DNA of 64,000 nt from the NCBI GenBank assembly GCA_016802295.1, contig JAESIW010000138.1:2332897-2396896 (forward strand). Direction: 5' to 3'. The notes below the pieces were generated by a model, which was not told where the DNA came from, searched no databases, and saw only the letters and a program-made list of their open reading frames with translations. Shown here piece by piece: positions 35,001 through 47,600 of the stretch. Positions within the stretch are counted from its first letter, which is position 1. Each line of letters begins with the position of its first letter. The position numbers and the translations under genes are program-made. This stretch comes from Brachionus rotundiformis (lineage: Eukaryota; Rotifera; Eurotatoria; Ploima; Brachionidae).

Positions 35001-36362
35001 CTGGTTCAAATCAACCAGACGCTTCTTAAGCAACAGGAAGAGATGGACAGTCTGAAAAAGTCTCTAACACGTGGTCACAAAATCAATCTTGACGAACAAA
35101 AGGTTGGCCAAGCTTTGCAGCAGTCATTGACAAACTCGTTGATGCCCAAGCTTGAAAAAGTTATCAAGGACGAAGTGAGCAAAGCTGTCCAAAGCCAGCT
35201 GAGTCAAAAACTGCTCGACCCCTTGCGTGAACAGCTGTCACGTGACTTGGCTGATAAAATCCGCTCAATAGAGAACACTTTAAAAGATACCATGGGTAAA
35301 ATATTCAAATCCAAGTCAACTATTGATACCATGAGCCAATCGATTACAAATTCAATGCAAGGTGTTATAGTCAATTCATACCGAGAGACTTTCCAAAAAT
35401 TTATAGTTCCAAACTTCGAAAAATCATGCCAAAATATGTACCAACAAGTGAACAGCTCTTTTTCAAAAGGAACCCAGGATTATTTGTCCGAGTTCGATCA
35501 ATTGGCCAAGCAGCAAAAAAAATTGCTCGAAGATCACAAGGAGCCCTTGATAAACCAAATTAAAGTGTACAGTGAGCAAATGAACTTGCATGGCAAACAG
35601 GTGGCATCCGAAATGGCCAACAGTTTACAGCAACAATTTGACGCTCATTTAAGAACCACCAATGCTGTACTACAGGACACTATAATATCTTCGGTAAAAG
35701 CTATTGTCAAGGAAGAGATTCAGCATGCCATGAGAGATCAACAGCACATTTTGCCAGATCGATTGATTAATCATATGAGACAAAGTGGAACAATGACACC
35801 TGTCAATCTTCCAGGTAGTCAAATTCCAATGCATCATCCTCAACCAAGCACTTTGGATCTTAAAACACAGATAAATAATTTTGTCCAAAAGGGACAGTTG
35901 AATTCTGCGTTCCAGGTGGCATTGTGCGCTGCTGATTTAAATTTGCTGATGAATTTGTGCGAAACAGTGACACCAGGACAAACTTTTGAGTTTACTGTCA
36001 ACAATGTGACCAAGAAAAGTCAATGCCAACTTCAGCAACCCGTAATTCTGTCTCTAATTCAACAGCTAAGCCAGGATCTAAATTCCAATACAGACTTGAA
36101 AGTTAAGTATTTGGAAGAGGCTTTGGTCAATTTGGATTTAGCCAATGCGTTAACTAGAGAGCATGCTCCCTCAGTAATGAATCAATTGGTCATGAAAATT
36201 CAGCAATATTTGCAGCAACATCCGACTGATAAGATGAGCAAATCAATGAGAATGCTTCTTATGGCCAGTCAATCGTTAATGAGTCAGTCAAAAGCCCAGC
36301 TCAAGTCATTGAATAGTCAGCAGCATTTGGCAAGTATTCAGCATCATGACAATTATGCTTAA
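32052..36362 (+). CDS. EDC4: Enhancer of mRNA-decapping protein 4 (Ge-1/HEDLS), 1235 aa
   Basis: P-body scaffold that couples DCP1 and DCP2 to activate decapping in 5'-3' mRNA decay. Exons 32052-32255, 32321-32613, 32680-34400 and 34873-36362 sum to exactly 1236 codons. The N-terminal WD40 region includes WEQRYSNGNLIAVHKSGQYF, RVIDLSFAHTDQEILLASVE, LNMSGTVLTACFSPDGTALA and REIKLWSCFNW. A Ser/Asn/Pro-rich linker follows (residues about 430-700), with SSNSSSSSSSSDMDQEDKE. Then comes a coiled coil (VQINQTLLKQQEEMDSLKKS, YSEQMNLHGKQVASEMANSL) and the conserved C-terminal alpha-helical Ge-1 domain (FVQKGQLNSAFQVALCAADL, NLLMNLCETVTPGQTFE). Human EDC4 is 1401 aa. The start MVLFSMANDQ is the first ATG in frame. 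The 472-nt third intron is the longest in this gene. Confidence 0.92.
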
Positions 36363-36735
36363 ATAATATTTTTCTCATCTTTTTTTTTGTTTTTAATTTT
36401 TGTATAATTTTGGTGAAATTAATTATTACTTAATAACCGCTAACTACGAAGTAAATTAATTAAATATATTTTTTTTAATATAATGATTAACTTATTGACT
36501 TGAATCATTTAGAATCAAATTTTTATTAATAAAAGTCGAGAATGATGTTTTTTATTTATTTAATTAATGACAAAAATCGGACATTAGTATCCGAATATAA
36601 TTTATTAATAGATAAGAGTTAAAAAAAATTATAGATAATAATTTAGAGTATTAATTTTTTAAAATAATTTATCAATAGATTTTATATTTTGGATTATTTA
36701 ATTATCAAAAATATAAAAAATAGTTTTTTTCCAGA
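36363..36735. other. EDC4-DIS3 intergenic spacer
   Basis: About 370 bp of A/T-rich DNA between two same-strand genes, containing the EDC4 3'UTR and the DIS3 promoter. No other signal. Confidence 0.5.
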
Positions 36736-39700
36736 ATGTTAGATAAAATATTTATGAAAAAAACCCGGCGTGGTAACATCCTTAAGATAGTCAGAGAGCA
36801 TTATCTGCGGGATGATATCAGCTGTGGATCAGAACTTTGTAGAGACATGAGTTGTCTGTCCTCTAGTCAAACCAATCAGCCAAAAACAGCCATTAATTTA
36901 AAATCAAAAAGTGTGCTGGAATCGAAACCATTGTCTCCAAGTTTATTGTTTCCTGAATCACATTACATCATTCCAGACACAAATATCATCCTTCATCAGG
37001 TAAAGAAAAACGTCAATTTTCTCTTGGTTCTAATTTGGTTTCCAACTTAGATGGATGTGATTGAAGATCCAGCATTCAAGAATATAATTCTTTGCCAAAC
37101 TGTTTTACAGGAGATAAAACAAAGGAGTATATCATGTTACCAGAGAATAACCCAGCTTTTGAACACACCAGATCGCAGAATGTTCTGTTTTGTGAACGAA
37201 TTTCACCGTGATGTTTTCGTGACCAAAATGGACTCGGAAACAATCAATGACAGAAATGACAGGGCTATTCGCCAAGTGTGTAAATACTATTCACAGCATT
37301 TGCCATCCATAAATGTTGTGCTTTTGAGTGACGATGTACGGAATTTAGAAAAAGCGCGCCAAGAAGGAATCTTGGCAGCTAGTTGTCGGGAATATGTAGA
37401 AAGTATGTCAAGACCTGAATTGGTGGATCGAATAGCAGCCAAGGAAGAGAAAAAAAGTGCCGAAGAACTTGATGAAAAACAACTAACAGACTCAACCAGG
37501 AAGAATAAGCAAATAATCTTTCCAGAGCATTGGAAGCTAAGCGACATACAATCTGGTCTCAAGTCTGGCAAATTGTTCCAAGGCGCTTATCAATCAAGCA
37601 GAGAAAATTACCTTGAAGCGAATGTTTTTTTGAATGATAATGAAAAATATCCGCAAATATTTCTCCAAGGGTACAAAAATTTAAACCGAGCTGTACATGA
37701 TGACATTGTGGCTGTGGAACTTTTGCCTGAGTCTGAATGGGCCACGCCGACAAGTCTTATTTTAGAAGAGGGCGAGGAAGATGTCGGCGATTATATAAAT
37801 GAAAAAGTTAGATAAACAATTAATTAAAAATTGATAAGATAATTAAATTTTATTTTATTATTAGGAAGAGGATGAACAAATAATAAACAAACCAAATGTA
37901 AAAAAACTTCCATCTGGACGAGTTGTTGGTATTATAAAGCGGAATTGGCGTCCATATTGTGGCATGCTTCAGGTTAGTGATTTGACCGATGCTGTGAGAC
38001 ACATGTTCATACCATCTGAGAAACGAATACCAAAAATTCGCATCGAAACTCGCCAATCGGAAAAATTGAAGAATCAACGCATTGTTGTGAGCATTGACTG
38101 CTGGCCACGTGACTCTCGGTATCCATTGGGACATTTTGTGCGCTCACTAGGACCCATTGGAGACAAAGATACCGAAAATCAGGTGCTGCTCCTTGAACAT
38201 GATGTTCCCAATTATCCTTTCCCACAATCAGTGCTAAACTGTCTGCCCTCTTTGCCTTGGATAATACCCGATGAAGAAAAAGCCAAAAGACTGGATCTGA
38301 CTCACTTGAACATATGCTCGGTGGATCCGCCAGGCTGCACAGATATCGATGACGCCCTCCATTGTATTGAATTGCCAAATGGTAATTACCAATGTGGTGT
38401 ACATATTGCTGACGTGACTCATTTTATCCGACCTGGGACACCAATTGACGAAGAGGCCAGACGAAGAAGTACCACAGTTTATCTGGTCGATCAGCGTATA
38501 GACATGGTGCCAGAGCTGCTAAGCTCCAATTTGTGCTCTTTGAGAGACGATGGACCCCGATATGCTTTTTCAGTGTTGTGGGAAATTCAGCCCAACGATG
38601 CTCAAATAGTAAAAACAGAATTTCATAAGTCTATTATACTCAGTCGGGCATCGCTGACCTATGCCCAAGCTCAGATGAAAATAGATGACAAAACAGCCAG
38701 TGACGAGCTAACTCAGGGCCTAAGGCGGTTGAATAAGATAGCTAAAATTTTGAAAGCAGGCCGAATCCGCAACGGGGCTCTTTCACTGGCCTCAAATGAA
38801 ATCAGGTTCAATCTGGACTCAGAAACCCATGACCCAATTGACGTGATCAGCAAAGAGCTTATGGAAACAAACTCAATGGTAGAAGAGTTTATGTTATTGG
38901 CCAATATAACAGTGGCTAAAAAAATTTATCAAGTATTTCCACAGTGTGCATGTCTTAGACGCCATCCAGCTCCTCCACAGAGCAATTTTGACCCTTTGGT
39001 AAAAGCAGCCGAGTCAAAAAGCATCAAAATTGAAGTAGACACTGGCAAACAACTTGCCGACTCGCTCGACCGAGCTGTCGACAAGGATAATTTATTTTTC
39101 AATACCATGTTAAGAATGCTGACCACTAGATGCATGATGCAGGCTCTGTACTTTTGTTCAGGCCTGTTTCCAGAGGCTGAATTCGAGCATTACGGCCTGG
39201 CAGCACCAATATATACACATTTTACCTCTCCCATTCGACGCTATGCTGATATTTTGGTACACAGACTATTGGCAGCGGCCATAAATGCAGACACAACCTA
39301 TCCGGAACTGTTGGACAAGCATGTCCTGCAACAAACTTGCAATAACATGAATTACAGACACAAAATGGCTCAGTATGCTGGTAGGGCTTCGGTAGATCTA
39401 CACACTCAGTTGTTCTTTAAGGACAGACAAGTTGACGAAGAGGCTTATGTGCTGGCTGTCAAGAAAAATGCTTTGCAAGTGCTGATTCCGCGTTATGGCC
39501 TCGAAGGAACCCTGTATTTAAATGACTTTCCATTTGTTTTCAATGAACTTGAACCAAGCCAGTCTGTGGCAAATGTAAAGCTTAAACTTTTTGACAAGTT
39601 AGTTATCCGCATAAGCATTGAGACTAAGAATATACAACATCAAAAAATGAAACTGGAATTGGTATTGCCAAGGATAGAGGGCTTTAGTGTCGAGTCGGAA

Positions 39701-39742
39701 AAGACCGAAGGGCAAACCGTGGCAAAAAAAATTAAAAAATAA
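36736..39742 (+). CDS. DIS3: Exosome exoribonuclease/endoribonuclease DIS3 (RRP44), 965 aa
   Basis: Catalytic subunit of the RNA exosome, a processive 3'-5' exonuclease (RNB domain) with an endonucleolytic PIN domain. Exons 36736-36999, 37051-37806 and 37865-39742 give 966 codons (human DIS3 958 aa). The N-terminus MLDKIFMKKTRRGNILKIVR and REHYLRDDISCGSELC form the conserved CR3-like region. The PIN domain keeps its acidic residues (IIPDTNIILHQ, TVLQEI, NDRNDRAIR, LLSDDVRN). Cold-shock domains follow (GAYQSSRENYLEANVF, NRAVHDDIVAVELLP, GRVVGIIKRNWRPYCG). The RNB active site is ICSVDPPGCTDIDDALH, with HFTSPIRRYADILVHRLLAA and an S1 domain (LIPRYGLEGTLYLND). All catalytic residues look intact, so both activities are expected. 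Introns are only 51 and 58 nt. Confidence 0.96.
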
Positions 39743-40092
39743 TTTTTTTTTTTTCAAATCTTTGTCTTGTTTAAAAATAATTAAAATTATACAAAAAAGA
39801 AAAAGTTTTAATCATTTTTGTTAAATTGGCTTCTTGTGGTAAATAAACTTTGCTTTTTACCATACTTATGTACCTTACCATATTTTGACTATTAATAATG
39901 AAAATTTATAATTTATTATAAATTTTTTTTTCACTTCTAATACGCATTTACTGAAGAGTCTTATTAAACAAATTTCAAAATAATTTTACAAAATTATATA
40001 ACATTGAATAAAAATTTTCCAAATGTCCATAACTTTTTAGAGAATATCAAAAAAAATTACCAAAATTATGCCAAAAATATATTTAATGTGAT
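39743..40092. other. DIS3-DNAJC4 spacer
   Basis: About 350 bp A/T-rich, DIS3 3' flank and presumed promoter of the J-protein gene. Nothing else seen. Confidence 0.45.
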
Positions 40093-41090
40093 ATGTTCAA
40101 ATCAATTTTGTTTACCAATTGTGTGGTCAATTTTCATCTTAACCACTTAAGGTACTTTATTTAGATTTTAAAATGTTTGCATAAACATATATGTCTTAAA
40201 AGACTAGTCTCTTGGAAAAGTCAAACATTGTACGAAGTGCTCGGAGTGCCAAAAACCGCATCTTCCAAGGAAATTAAGACTGCCTATTATAAAAAATGCA
40301 AGGTACCATAGTAAAGATTGCTGTTTAAGTGTGGTTAATTTGTTTATCTGTTTAGGAATTTCATCCAGATAAGAGCCAAGGCGATAAATCCCATGATCAA
40401 TTTGTAAAAATTCAGCACGCATACGACACCTTGTCCAAAGCTGACTCAAGACGAACTTATGATATATGTAATTTAATTTTTGAGCATACTTTTTAATAAA
40501 AGATAAAATAAAAACCTTTTCAGCTTTACAAAACTATACAACCACTGGCAACCGATATACACGGTCAACTCCGTCCGACGCGTACCAAGCATACCGCACA
40601 CATCAGCAAACTTATTACTACTATAATGGACCGAGAGCTGGGTAAACCAATATAGTATAAAAATAAGGAAGGAAATAATTTTTTTAATAAACTTATTAGT
40701 GTGAATTATAGTGAATCCGAGTTCGAGAGGTTCATGCGGGCCCGCCAAGGCTACTGGGGTTCCAACAGCGATCCACGAGCATCGCCAAACACCAAGGAGG
40801 ATTTTAGCTCCCCTTTAAAAGTAATGATCTACTTGATCCTTGGAATCGGCTTATTCGAGGCCATCACTGTCAGGTAAAACAATGGAATGTTTACCTTAAT
40901 TTATTCTACTCTTTAATTTAGCTGGATTTATGATAGAGATATTAACCAACTGCACGAGTACAACTATCGGTACTCACCAATCAATCCGCAAGCATTAGCA
41001 GACTTCAAGGCTCAAGTGAACAACGCTGACATTGTTGAATTGGAAAAAAAACTTCAAGAACGCATCGATCTTGAACACCAAAATAAATAA
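40093..41090 (+). CDS. DNAJC4: DnaJ (Hsp40) subfamily C member 4-like membrane protein, 243 aa
   Basis: J-domain co-chaperone with a C-terminal membrane anchor. Exons 40093-40151, 40203-40302, 40356-40467, 40524-40641, 40700-40873 and 40922-41090 sum to exactly 244 codons (human DNAJC4 241 aa). The J-domain sits near the N-terminus (QTLYEVLGVPKTASSKEIKT, YKKC, and HPD in KEFHPDKSQG). A basic/Tyr-rich linker follows (SDAYQAYRTHQQTYYYYNGP), then FERFMRARQGYWG, one hydrophobic membrane span (LKVMIYLILGIGLFEAITV) and a charged tail (LEKKLQERIDLEHQNK). The first exon is inferred: no ATG lies in frame in exon 2, and splicing 40151 to 40203 supplies MFKSILFTNCVVNFHLNHLR, a plausible mitochondrial-type leader. 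Family assignment rests on length and layout. Confidence 0.78.
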
Positions 41091-42239
41091 AAAATTTTTT
41101 CATTATTTTACTAGTTTATAAAAAAATATATTAAATTAAATTTTATTAATACAAATAAAGCAAAAAACATTTGAATTGTAAGCTTGTTTATTTTTTAAAA
41201 GTAAAAAAAAAATATTTTCCATATTAACAAAATTTTTTTGCCAAATAATAGATATATTGCGCAATGGTAAAAAAAAAACTGATCCAAAATTACGTAACCA
41301 AGTGTTTTACATATTTATTTGGAAATATGCTTGGAATAAAATAATAAGATTGCTTTTAAATTTTTATGCTAAAACATTATTTTCATTTTTAGGAAAAATT
41401 TGAACACTCTTTTTCTTTTGGTCATCCATAAAATAAATATTTTATCAATTGTTATCTTTTTAAAAATATTTCAGACAAAAAAAAATTAATTAAAATTTTT
41501 AATTTTTTTAAGATAATTTATTTTTATTTCTTGTACTTAACTGAGACAAACAATTTGATTAGATTTTTAGTTTTTGAGCATAAATTAAAATAATTTTGAT
41601 TAAATTTTCAATTTTAACAAATTTATTTAGACTTCATCACAGTTTTTCAATATAAAATTTATTAATTTTGTAAAGCTGATTAATTCTTTATTCAGGGTTA
41701 ATTTTAAGCAATTACCATAGAAATCTAGCCTGCTGATGACTAGAGTAGCCTAGGGTTTAGCAAGAAGAGCAGATGCCAGTGGATACTTTTGCTTTACCAG
41801 ACACAAATCGAAGCAACACTGCTCCAAAAATATTAATATTTAAAGAATACTAAAGCCCAAAATCAAATAAACTAAAAATATGAAAAATAAATTTAGATTT
41901 TTTTACTTGCTTAAACACATAGAGATCAAATCCTAAAAGCAACAAAAATTATAAAGAAAATAAGAAATAATACGTACGCATTTTAATAATTAGATATGAT
42001 TATTTTAAATAAAGAATTGGAGCACGTAGCTTCATCTAGACTGAGCTAGTCGGCTACATAAGTCTTTTAATTAATTGTCAATCTCTCAACTTTATAGTAT
42101 TTAAATAGATCCAAGTTCAAAAAAAAATTTTTTTTAATTTTATTTTTCTTAATTAAAAAAATATTTTTTTTCCAAAATTAACAAAAATAAATAAATATTT
42201 TTAATTTATCTTAGTAAAGATTTTGTTTTTTTTAATTAA
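41091..42239. other. Intergenic AT-rich region (1.1 kb)
   Basis: Mostly A/T with one less A/T-rich patch at 41725-41830 lacking a frame or recognisable RNA structure. Probably holds the promoter of the F-box gene. Confidence 0.4.
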
Positions 42240-44672
42240 ATGGAAAAAAGTTATATGAATACAAAATCAAGACACACAAACAGCAAATTAAAGTATGACC
42301 AAGTTTACACAAACGGCTGCCACTACTACAAGAGCCATAAGTCCAAGAACCACTCGTCCACAAGCGTTGCCAATACAAACAGATACTTCAGGAAATTTTA
42401 CAAACACAAGGCTCATGTGAATAGGCCGAACCAGATAAGTTACGATTTTTCCATGCTGCCTAACATTGTCCTAAACAAAATATACTCGTATTTGAATCTA
42501 AGAGACAGATTAAATGCTTCTCTGGTGTGCAAAAATTGGCGCATGGCTCTATTCAATCCAAGTCTATGGCAAAATTCAACTCTGACCATCTATCTACTCA
42601 ATCGATTCATAGATATCCAGTCAAGTGAGTTCAAAATGCAAAATTTTTCCAAGTTCACAAGAAGATTGGTCCTTAAGTACGACCCAAACGACTTGAGTTT
42701 GTTCAATTATTTGATTAGCGTCATAATTGCCAATTTAGATGAGTTCAAAAATTTGACCAGTGTGTCCTTACAGCCTATATTATACAGTTTATTTTATGAG
42801 GAGGATTTTTTTTATAATGATGATGAATTTAGCGATGAGGAATCTTATTTGACCGAGTGTAATTTGAACTTGTTCAAAAATCTAATTAGTTGGTGCTCAA
42901 AGACCAAGTTGGTCGAGCATCTAAGCCTTGGTCTAGTGGATGACATTAACAAAACTAAATCTAACATGGTAATGCTGATCTCCGTTTTAGGAGAGAGACA
43001 TGCCAATAATTTAAAGTCTTTACATTTATCCACGAGCAGAAATATATCTAGTTTTACCTTGCAGTCTAATGTGACAAATTTTGCCAATAAAAAAGTCCAT
43101 ATTTCCAATTATTTGTTTAAATTTACCAATTTGACATGTTTGAGCATTGATTTTGAACACTTGACTGATGATTTTTTGAGGAATAGTTCTTGTTGTTTGT
43201 CTACATTGAAAAGGTATGATTTAGTTTGTTTATTATTTTTTTAATTAAAAAAAAATCAGAAAATTAAATTTTGTTAATCAAATTAAAAATTCAAAAATTT
43301 ATCAAAAGAAAAGTCAGTCTTGACTGTGGTAGTTTTTGAAGTCGAATTTCTGTTCACTTTTGATCATGATTTAGATAAAATTTTGGCATATTTTTAAATT
43401 TTAGGTCATAGAAAGTCAAAATGAATCTTGTTTATGTAGCCTTTTTTGCGCCAGACACGCATATTTTCATAAATGCGTGACTATATCTTCTAACCAATGT
43501 GTTACCATAAAATTTTTATTTAAGTTTTTTTTTTATCTAAACAAAATTTAATATCTTTTATCCAAATTTATAAAATTTATTTATTTTGATCATTAAAAAT
43601 TGATCATAGACTTCAATTGGTCAAGTATATAGTCCATATTTGTCAAATTTTACTTTAAAAAGATTTGAAAATAATTTGTGGTTATGTTTACCTTTTAGGC
43701 AAAAAAATTTGGTATTAAATGTTGAAAAATTAAATAAAAATTTCATTTTGACTGGTTATATTAAAAAAGATACTTAATGATTTAACCATTGTATCATACC
43801 AATACCAAAGAGGCCATTTTCTACTTTTTCTTATGTATAGGCTATTCTCAATAAATCATATTTACCAAATGCTATTATAAACATTTATTTTAAAAGATTA
43901 AACTTGAACGTAAATAGCATTAATAACACAATAAATGAAGACAATCGTATCAAAGACGATTCATGGTCAATAGCTGCTGGCAGCAACAAAAATCTTCGAG
44001 TAACAATCAATTTTATGCAAGTGGAAGAATCAGGCTTTAGATACAACCTGATCCTGAGTCCATGCATGCCACTTGAAGCAATAAGGTAAATCAAATTAGT
44101 CTTGGTCACTAATTAAAATATAAAAATTAAAATCTAGAATGTATTTTTGCAAGTCCCTAAATCCTGACATCCTCCAATTTATAAGCAATAACTATTCAGA
44201 AACACTGCAAAGTATGGTAATAGTTGATGCCATCTCAGAGCCTTCATTTCAATACCACAACCCACTAAGATACGAAGTGGATCCCGATCCACTGGTTCTC
44301 TTGTGTTGGAAATGTAAATACTTAAGCGAGCTTGTCCTAGTTGGCTATGAAATACTCGAAATAAATTTAATCGCCATTGCCAAACTACGTGACAACTTGA
44401 AGACATTTTATGTTGCCATGGACTGTATTATAGACATGAAATACGGAAAATTTAAGAATGACAACTTCATAGAAGACGAGGACGGCGAGGACACCATTGT
44501 CGATTATGGCTTTTGTAGCGAGGAAAGCATTCGTAATGTGTGCAAAATTTTGCGTTGTGACAATTGGCATCCGCTGGAAAAAGACGAATTGCCAATGTGT
44601 GTTTACAATTATGATATGCCCTATGAAGAGGCCTATTTGGATAAAATTTTAAGCGATCAATACTACCACTAG
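42240..44672 (+). CDS. FBXO33: F-box protein, FBXO33-like, 565 aa
   Basis: Predicted SCF ubiquitin-ligase substrate receptor. Exons 42240-43213, 43897-44085 and 44138-44672 give 566 codons. An N-terminal Lys/His/Tyr-rich segment is followed by the F-box at residues about 75-115: SMLPNIVLNKIYSYLNLRDR, NASLVCKNWRMALFNPSLWQ. A leucine-rich region without sharp LRR spacing follows (LVEHLSLGLVDD, LKSLHLSTSRNI, FTNLTCLSIDFEHL). The C-terminal part has LLCWKCKYLSELVLVGYEIL, INLIAIAKLRDNLKTFYVAM and an acidic insert (EDEDGEDTIVDYGF), ending HPLEKDELPM...ILSDQYYH. Length and the late LCWKC/VGYEI segments favour FBXO33 (about 555 aa in human), but other FBXO/FBXL relatives are possible. Intron 1 is long for this window (683 nt). 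Confidence 0.72.
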
Positions 44673-47600
44673 AATTAGACTAGATAACAATTTTATCTTT
44701 TATAAATAATTTTTTTATTTTTTTGGAACAATTTTTTTTTATTATCGTAAATATTTGTTTTTTTAAACGAGGTGCTAAAACTCAGAAATTAATCTTTGGC
44801 GCATGCGCTGTTTACCATCTAATCCATGTTATAATTAATTTAACTTTAGACATATTCATTTCAAATAGTTTTTCTAGAGTTATCTGTACATTAAGTTTAA
44901 AATTTAATTTTTCTGCTACATTAAAACTAAAAAAATGAAATTTTAAGTAGACTTTTTTATTCTAATTTTTAAATTGGTGTGACACTAATAAGAAAAATAA
45001 AAAGATAGGAAAAAATTCAAAATATGTTAAAAATTAATTCTATTTTTTTTAAAGTCTATCACTTTTTGAGCAGCACCAAAACTAGATCCAATTTATCGAG
45101 TATATTCACATTTAGAGTATTTTTTAATTATCTTGCTAATTGGCAATTTTTGCATGTTTTTAACTTACAATAGATACAATTGCTATCAACATTTTTTAAA
45201 TCATTAAAGGAATTTTGGGATCTTGTGTTGCAAAAAGTTATTAAGAGATTTTCTGATAGGTGACAAAGTCTCATTAATTGATAATCGCATTACAGGGCCA
45301 GTATCCACAGGATTGATTTAAACAGAAAAACACTAAGAGCTCAGAGATTCAATGGCAAACTTATAGTCAAAATATAAACTGTTAATTTTTTGATTTTTTC
45401 ATCAGCTATAAAAATTTTATCTTAAGCATATCATCCAGGTTTCATTTAAGAAAAAGCGTTGACTTATAATTTTATTTGGTTCTGTTAGCATGATCATGAT
45501 TGAAAAAAAAAGATTTTATAAGAGCATTGAATTTTAAGCCTGTTTTAATGCAGCAAAAAAATTAAATTGTTAAATGAATCAGATAATGAATTTCTGGACT
45601 TAAGCACTTCGTTAAAAATACGATATTCCCGATATTTTTGCCGATAACACCATTGAATCAACAAGAACATGTATTATCAAGCACAATGCTGCAAGATATC
45701 ATTTTAATTTATCTATTAGAATCCGTTTGTGTGTGTTATTGTGACAATAGCCCGCCCAGCTGAATGATCTAAATTAATATGTTTTGTAAATAAGACAACA
45801 TCATTGCGGCATAATCGAACTATTGGTCACAAAATTTAGTAACAACTCAGAGATGAGCAAAGATAAAACAAACTCCAGTCTATCTTAACTATCGCAAACA
45901 AAAAGCAGTGCGACTCGTTAATTTCAGGAGTCAAAATTTTTTTAGAATATTGTACATCTATACTCTTGAAAAAATCACTCTTGAACCTCATATTTAAGAT
46001 AAATTTTTTGTTACGAACAGTTCGGCTCACGGACTAAATGTTGTTAATTGTCCAATACAGTACCGGGCTGTTTGATATACTAAGATAAAATCCGGTGTTA
46101 ACATCTAAAAAGTTATTGATTGTTAAAATTAAAAAATAGAAATAAACAGACTATTTGAAACGGTTCAGCTGTGTTAAAGACAAATTCATTTTTAGTTAAT
46201 TAATTCAAAGTATCGATATTTTTTCAATTAAAGCTCAAGAAAATATTATCGACTCGCGTTTAATATAGTTTATAAATTTGTATATTTTCAAATCCGGGTT
46301 TTGAAATTATTAAAAAAAGCTAAAATACCCAATTTTTTTTGGTAATTTTATATAGCAATAACTGAAAAATCAAATCACATGCATGTTAAAAACGATGGTC
46401 TTGCGTTACAAGAAGTCCAGTGACATAATGCTTGATGATGATAAAAAAACGAAAATTTCATTACATTTGATTCTTACAAACAATTATCATTTTATATAAT
46501 AAATAAATTTTTTAAATTGACCACTAAAAATTTCCATTTCCAGATTCCAAAATTATTTCTTAGTCTATATTTTTGGTAACAAAGTCTCACTTCAATAAGC
46601 TTTATAATAGTTAGTCTTTTTAATTGTTGTTGGCTTCCAGGTTAATTATAGTTGTTCCTTTGACGATGAATGTCTCGATTTTTCTCTGGTGACAATTGGG
46701 ATACCTAGTTTGGTATTTAATGACAAGACTTTAGTTTTAGTCAGAATTATTTGTTTTTTCTTCTCTTCGTTGAGTTTATTTTTTCCTTAACAACTTTTAA
46801 GTTTTTGTTGCGGTTGTCCAACAAAATAACTTGTTTTATTTTTCTTTTTAAAACATCTGTTTTACTTTAACTTTTTTTAATCTGACTTTAAAGCTTTTCG
46901 AATTATGACAACTCTTAACTGCTTAAACTAAATCACTGTTTTTAGTTTTTTTTAGTTTATTTCCACTTCAGTTTCTCTATTATTATCTTTTTCAAAGCTA
47001 CATATTTTTTATCTGATTAAATTATTCGTAATTTAATCCATCTTTAGCTTTACTTTTATCTCTATCGACCAATGATAAATAATTTCAGATTTTTTTCCTC
47101 TTACATCACAGTCAAAATAAAGTTTTGTTCGTTAGACACTTGACTACTCTTCTTTATAAGATCCGATTTTTCTCTTTTATTTCCTGTTGAGATTGGAAAT
47201 TTCTTTCTACTATATTTCTAAGAACTTTCACCATTTTTTCTCATTAATTTACTTTAACAAAATTGGCCCTTTTAAAATTCCATTAGATGCGCATCGTTTT
47301 TAAAGAGTTAATTAAGCTGATTGAGATGGATCCAACTACTGATTGATATTATCTCAATTCCATAAATAGAACAATTTCTCATCACAAGTACCATTTTTCT
47401 TCAAATATAAGAAAGCTGGGTCATCTAAAGATTGCTTGCATTACAATTAATTTCTTTCTCTTCTATTGAATACAAGAAATGGCAATTTTTTTTCCTAATG
47501 AGACATTTTTGGTAAAAAGTAATAGAGAGAAGTTTTTTACATTTTTATTTGATGAGCGTTGCCAATAATATATCCAACTTTATATGCTAATTTGGATTAT

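Noticed and set aside
43450..43475. Hairpin CACGCAT...ATGCGTG in FBXO33-like intron 1
   Set aside because: Seven-bp arms only; expected by chance in an A/T-rich 64 kb window and not linked to any known element.
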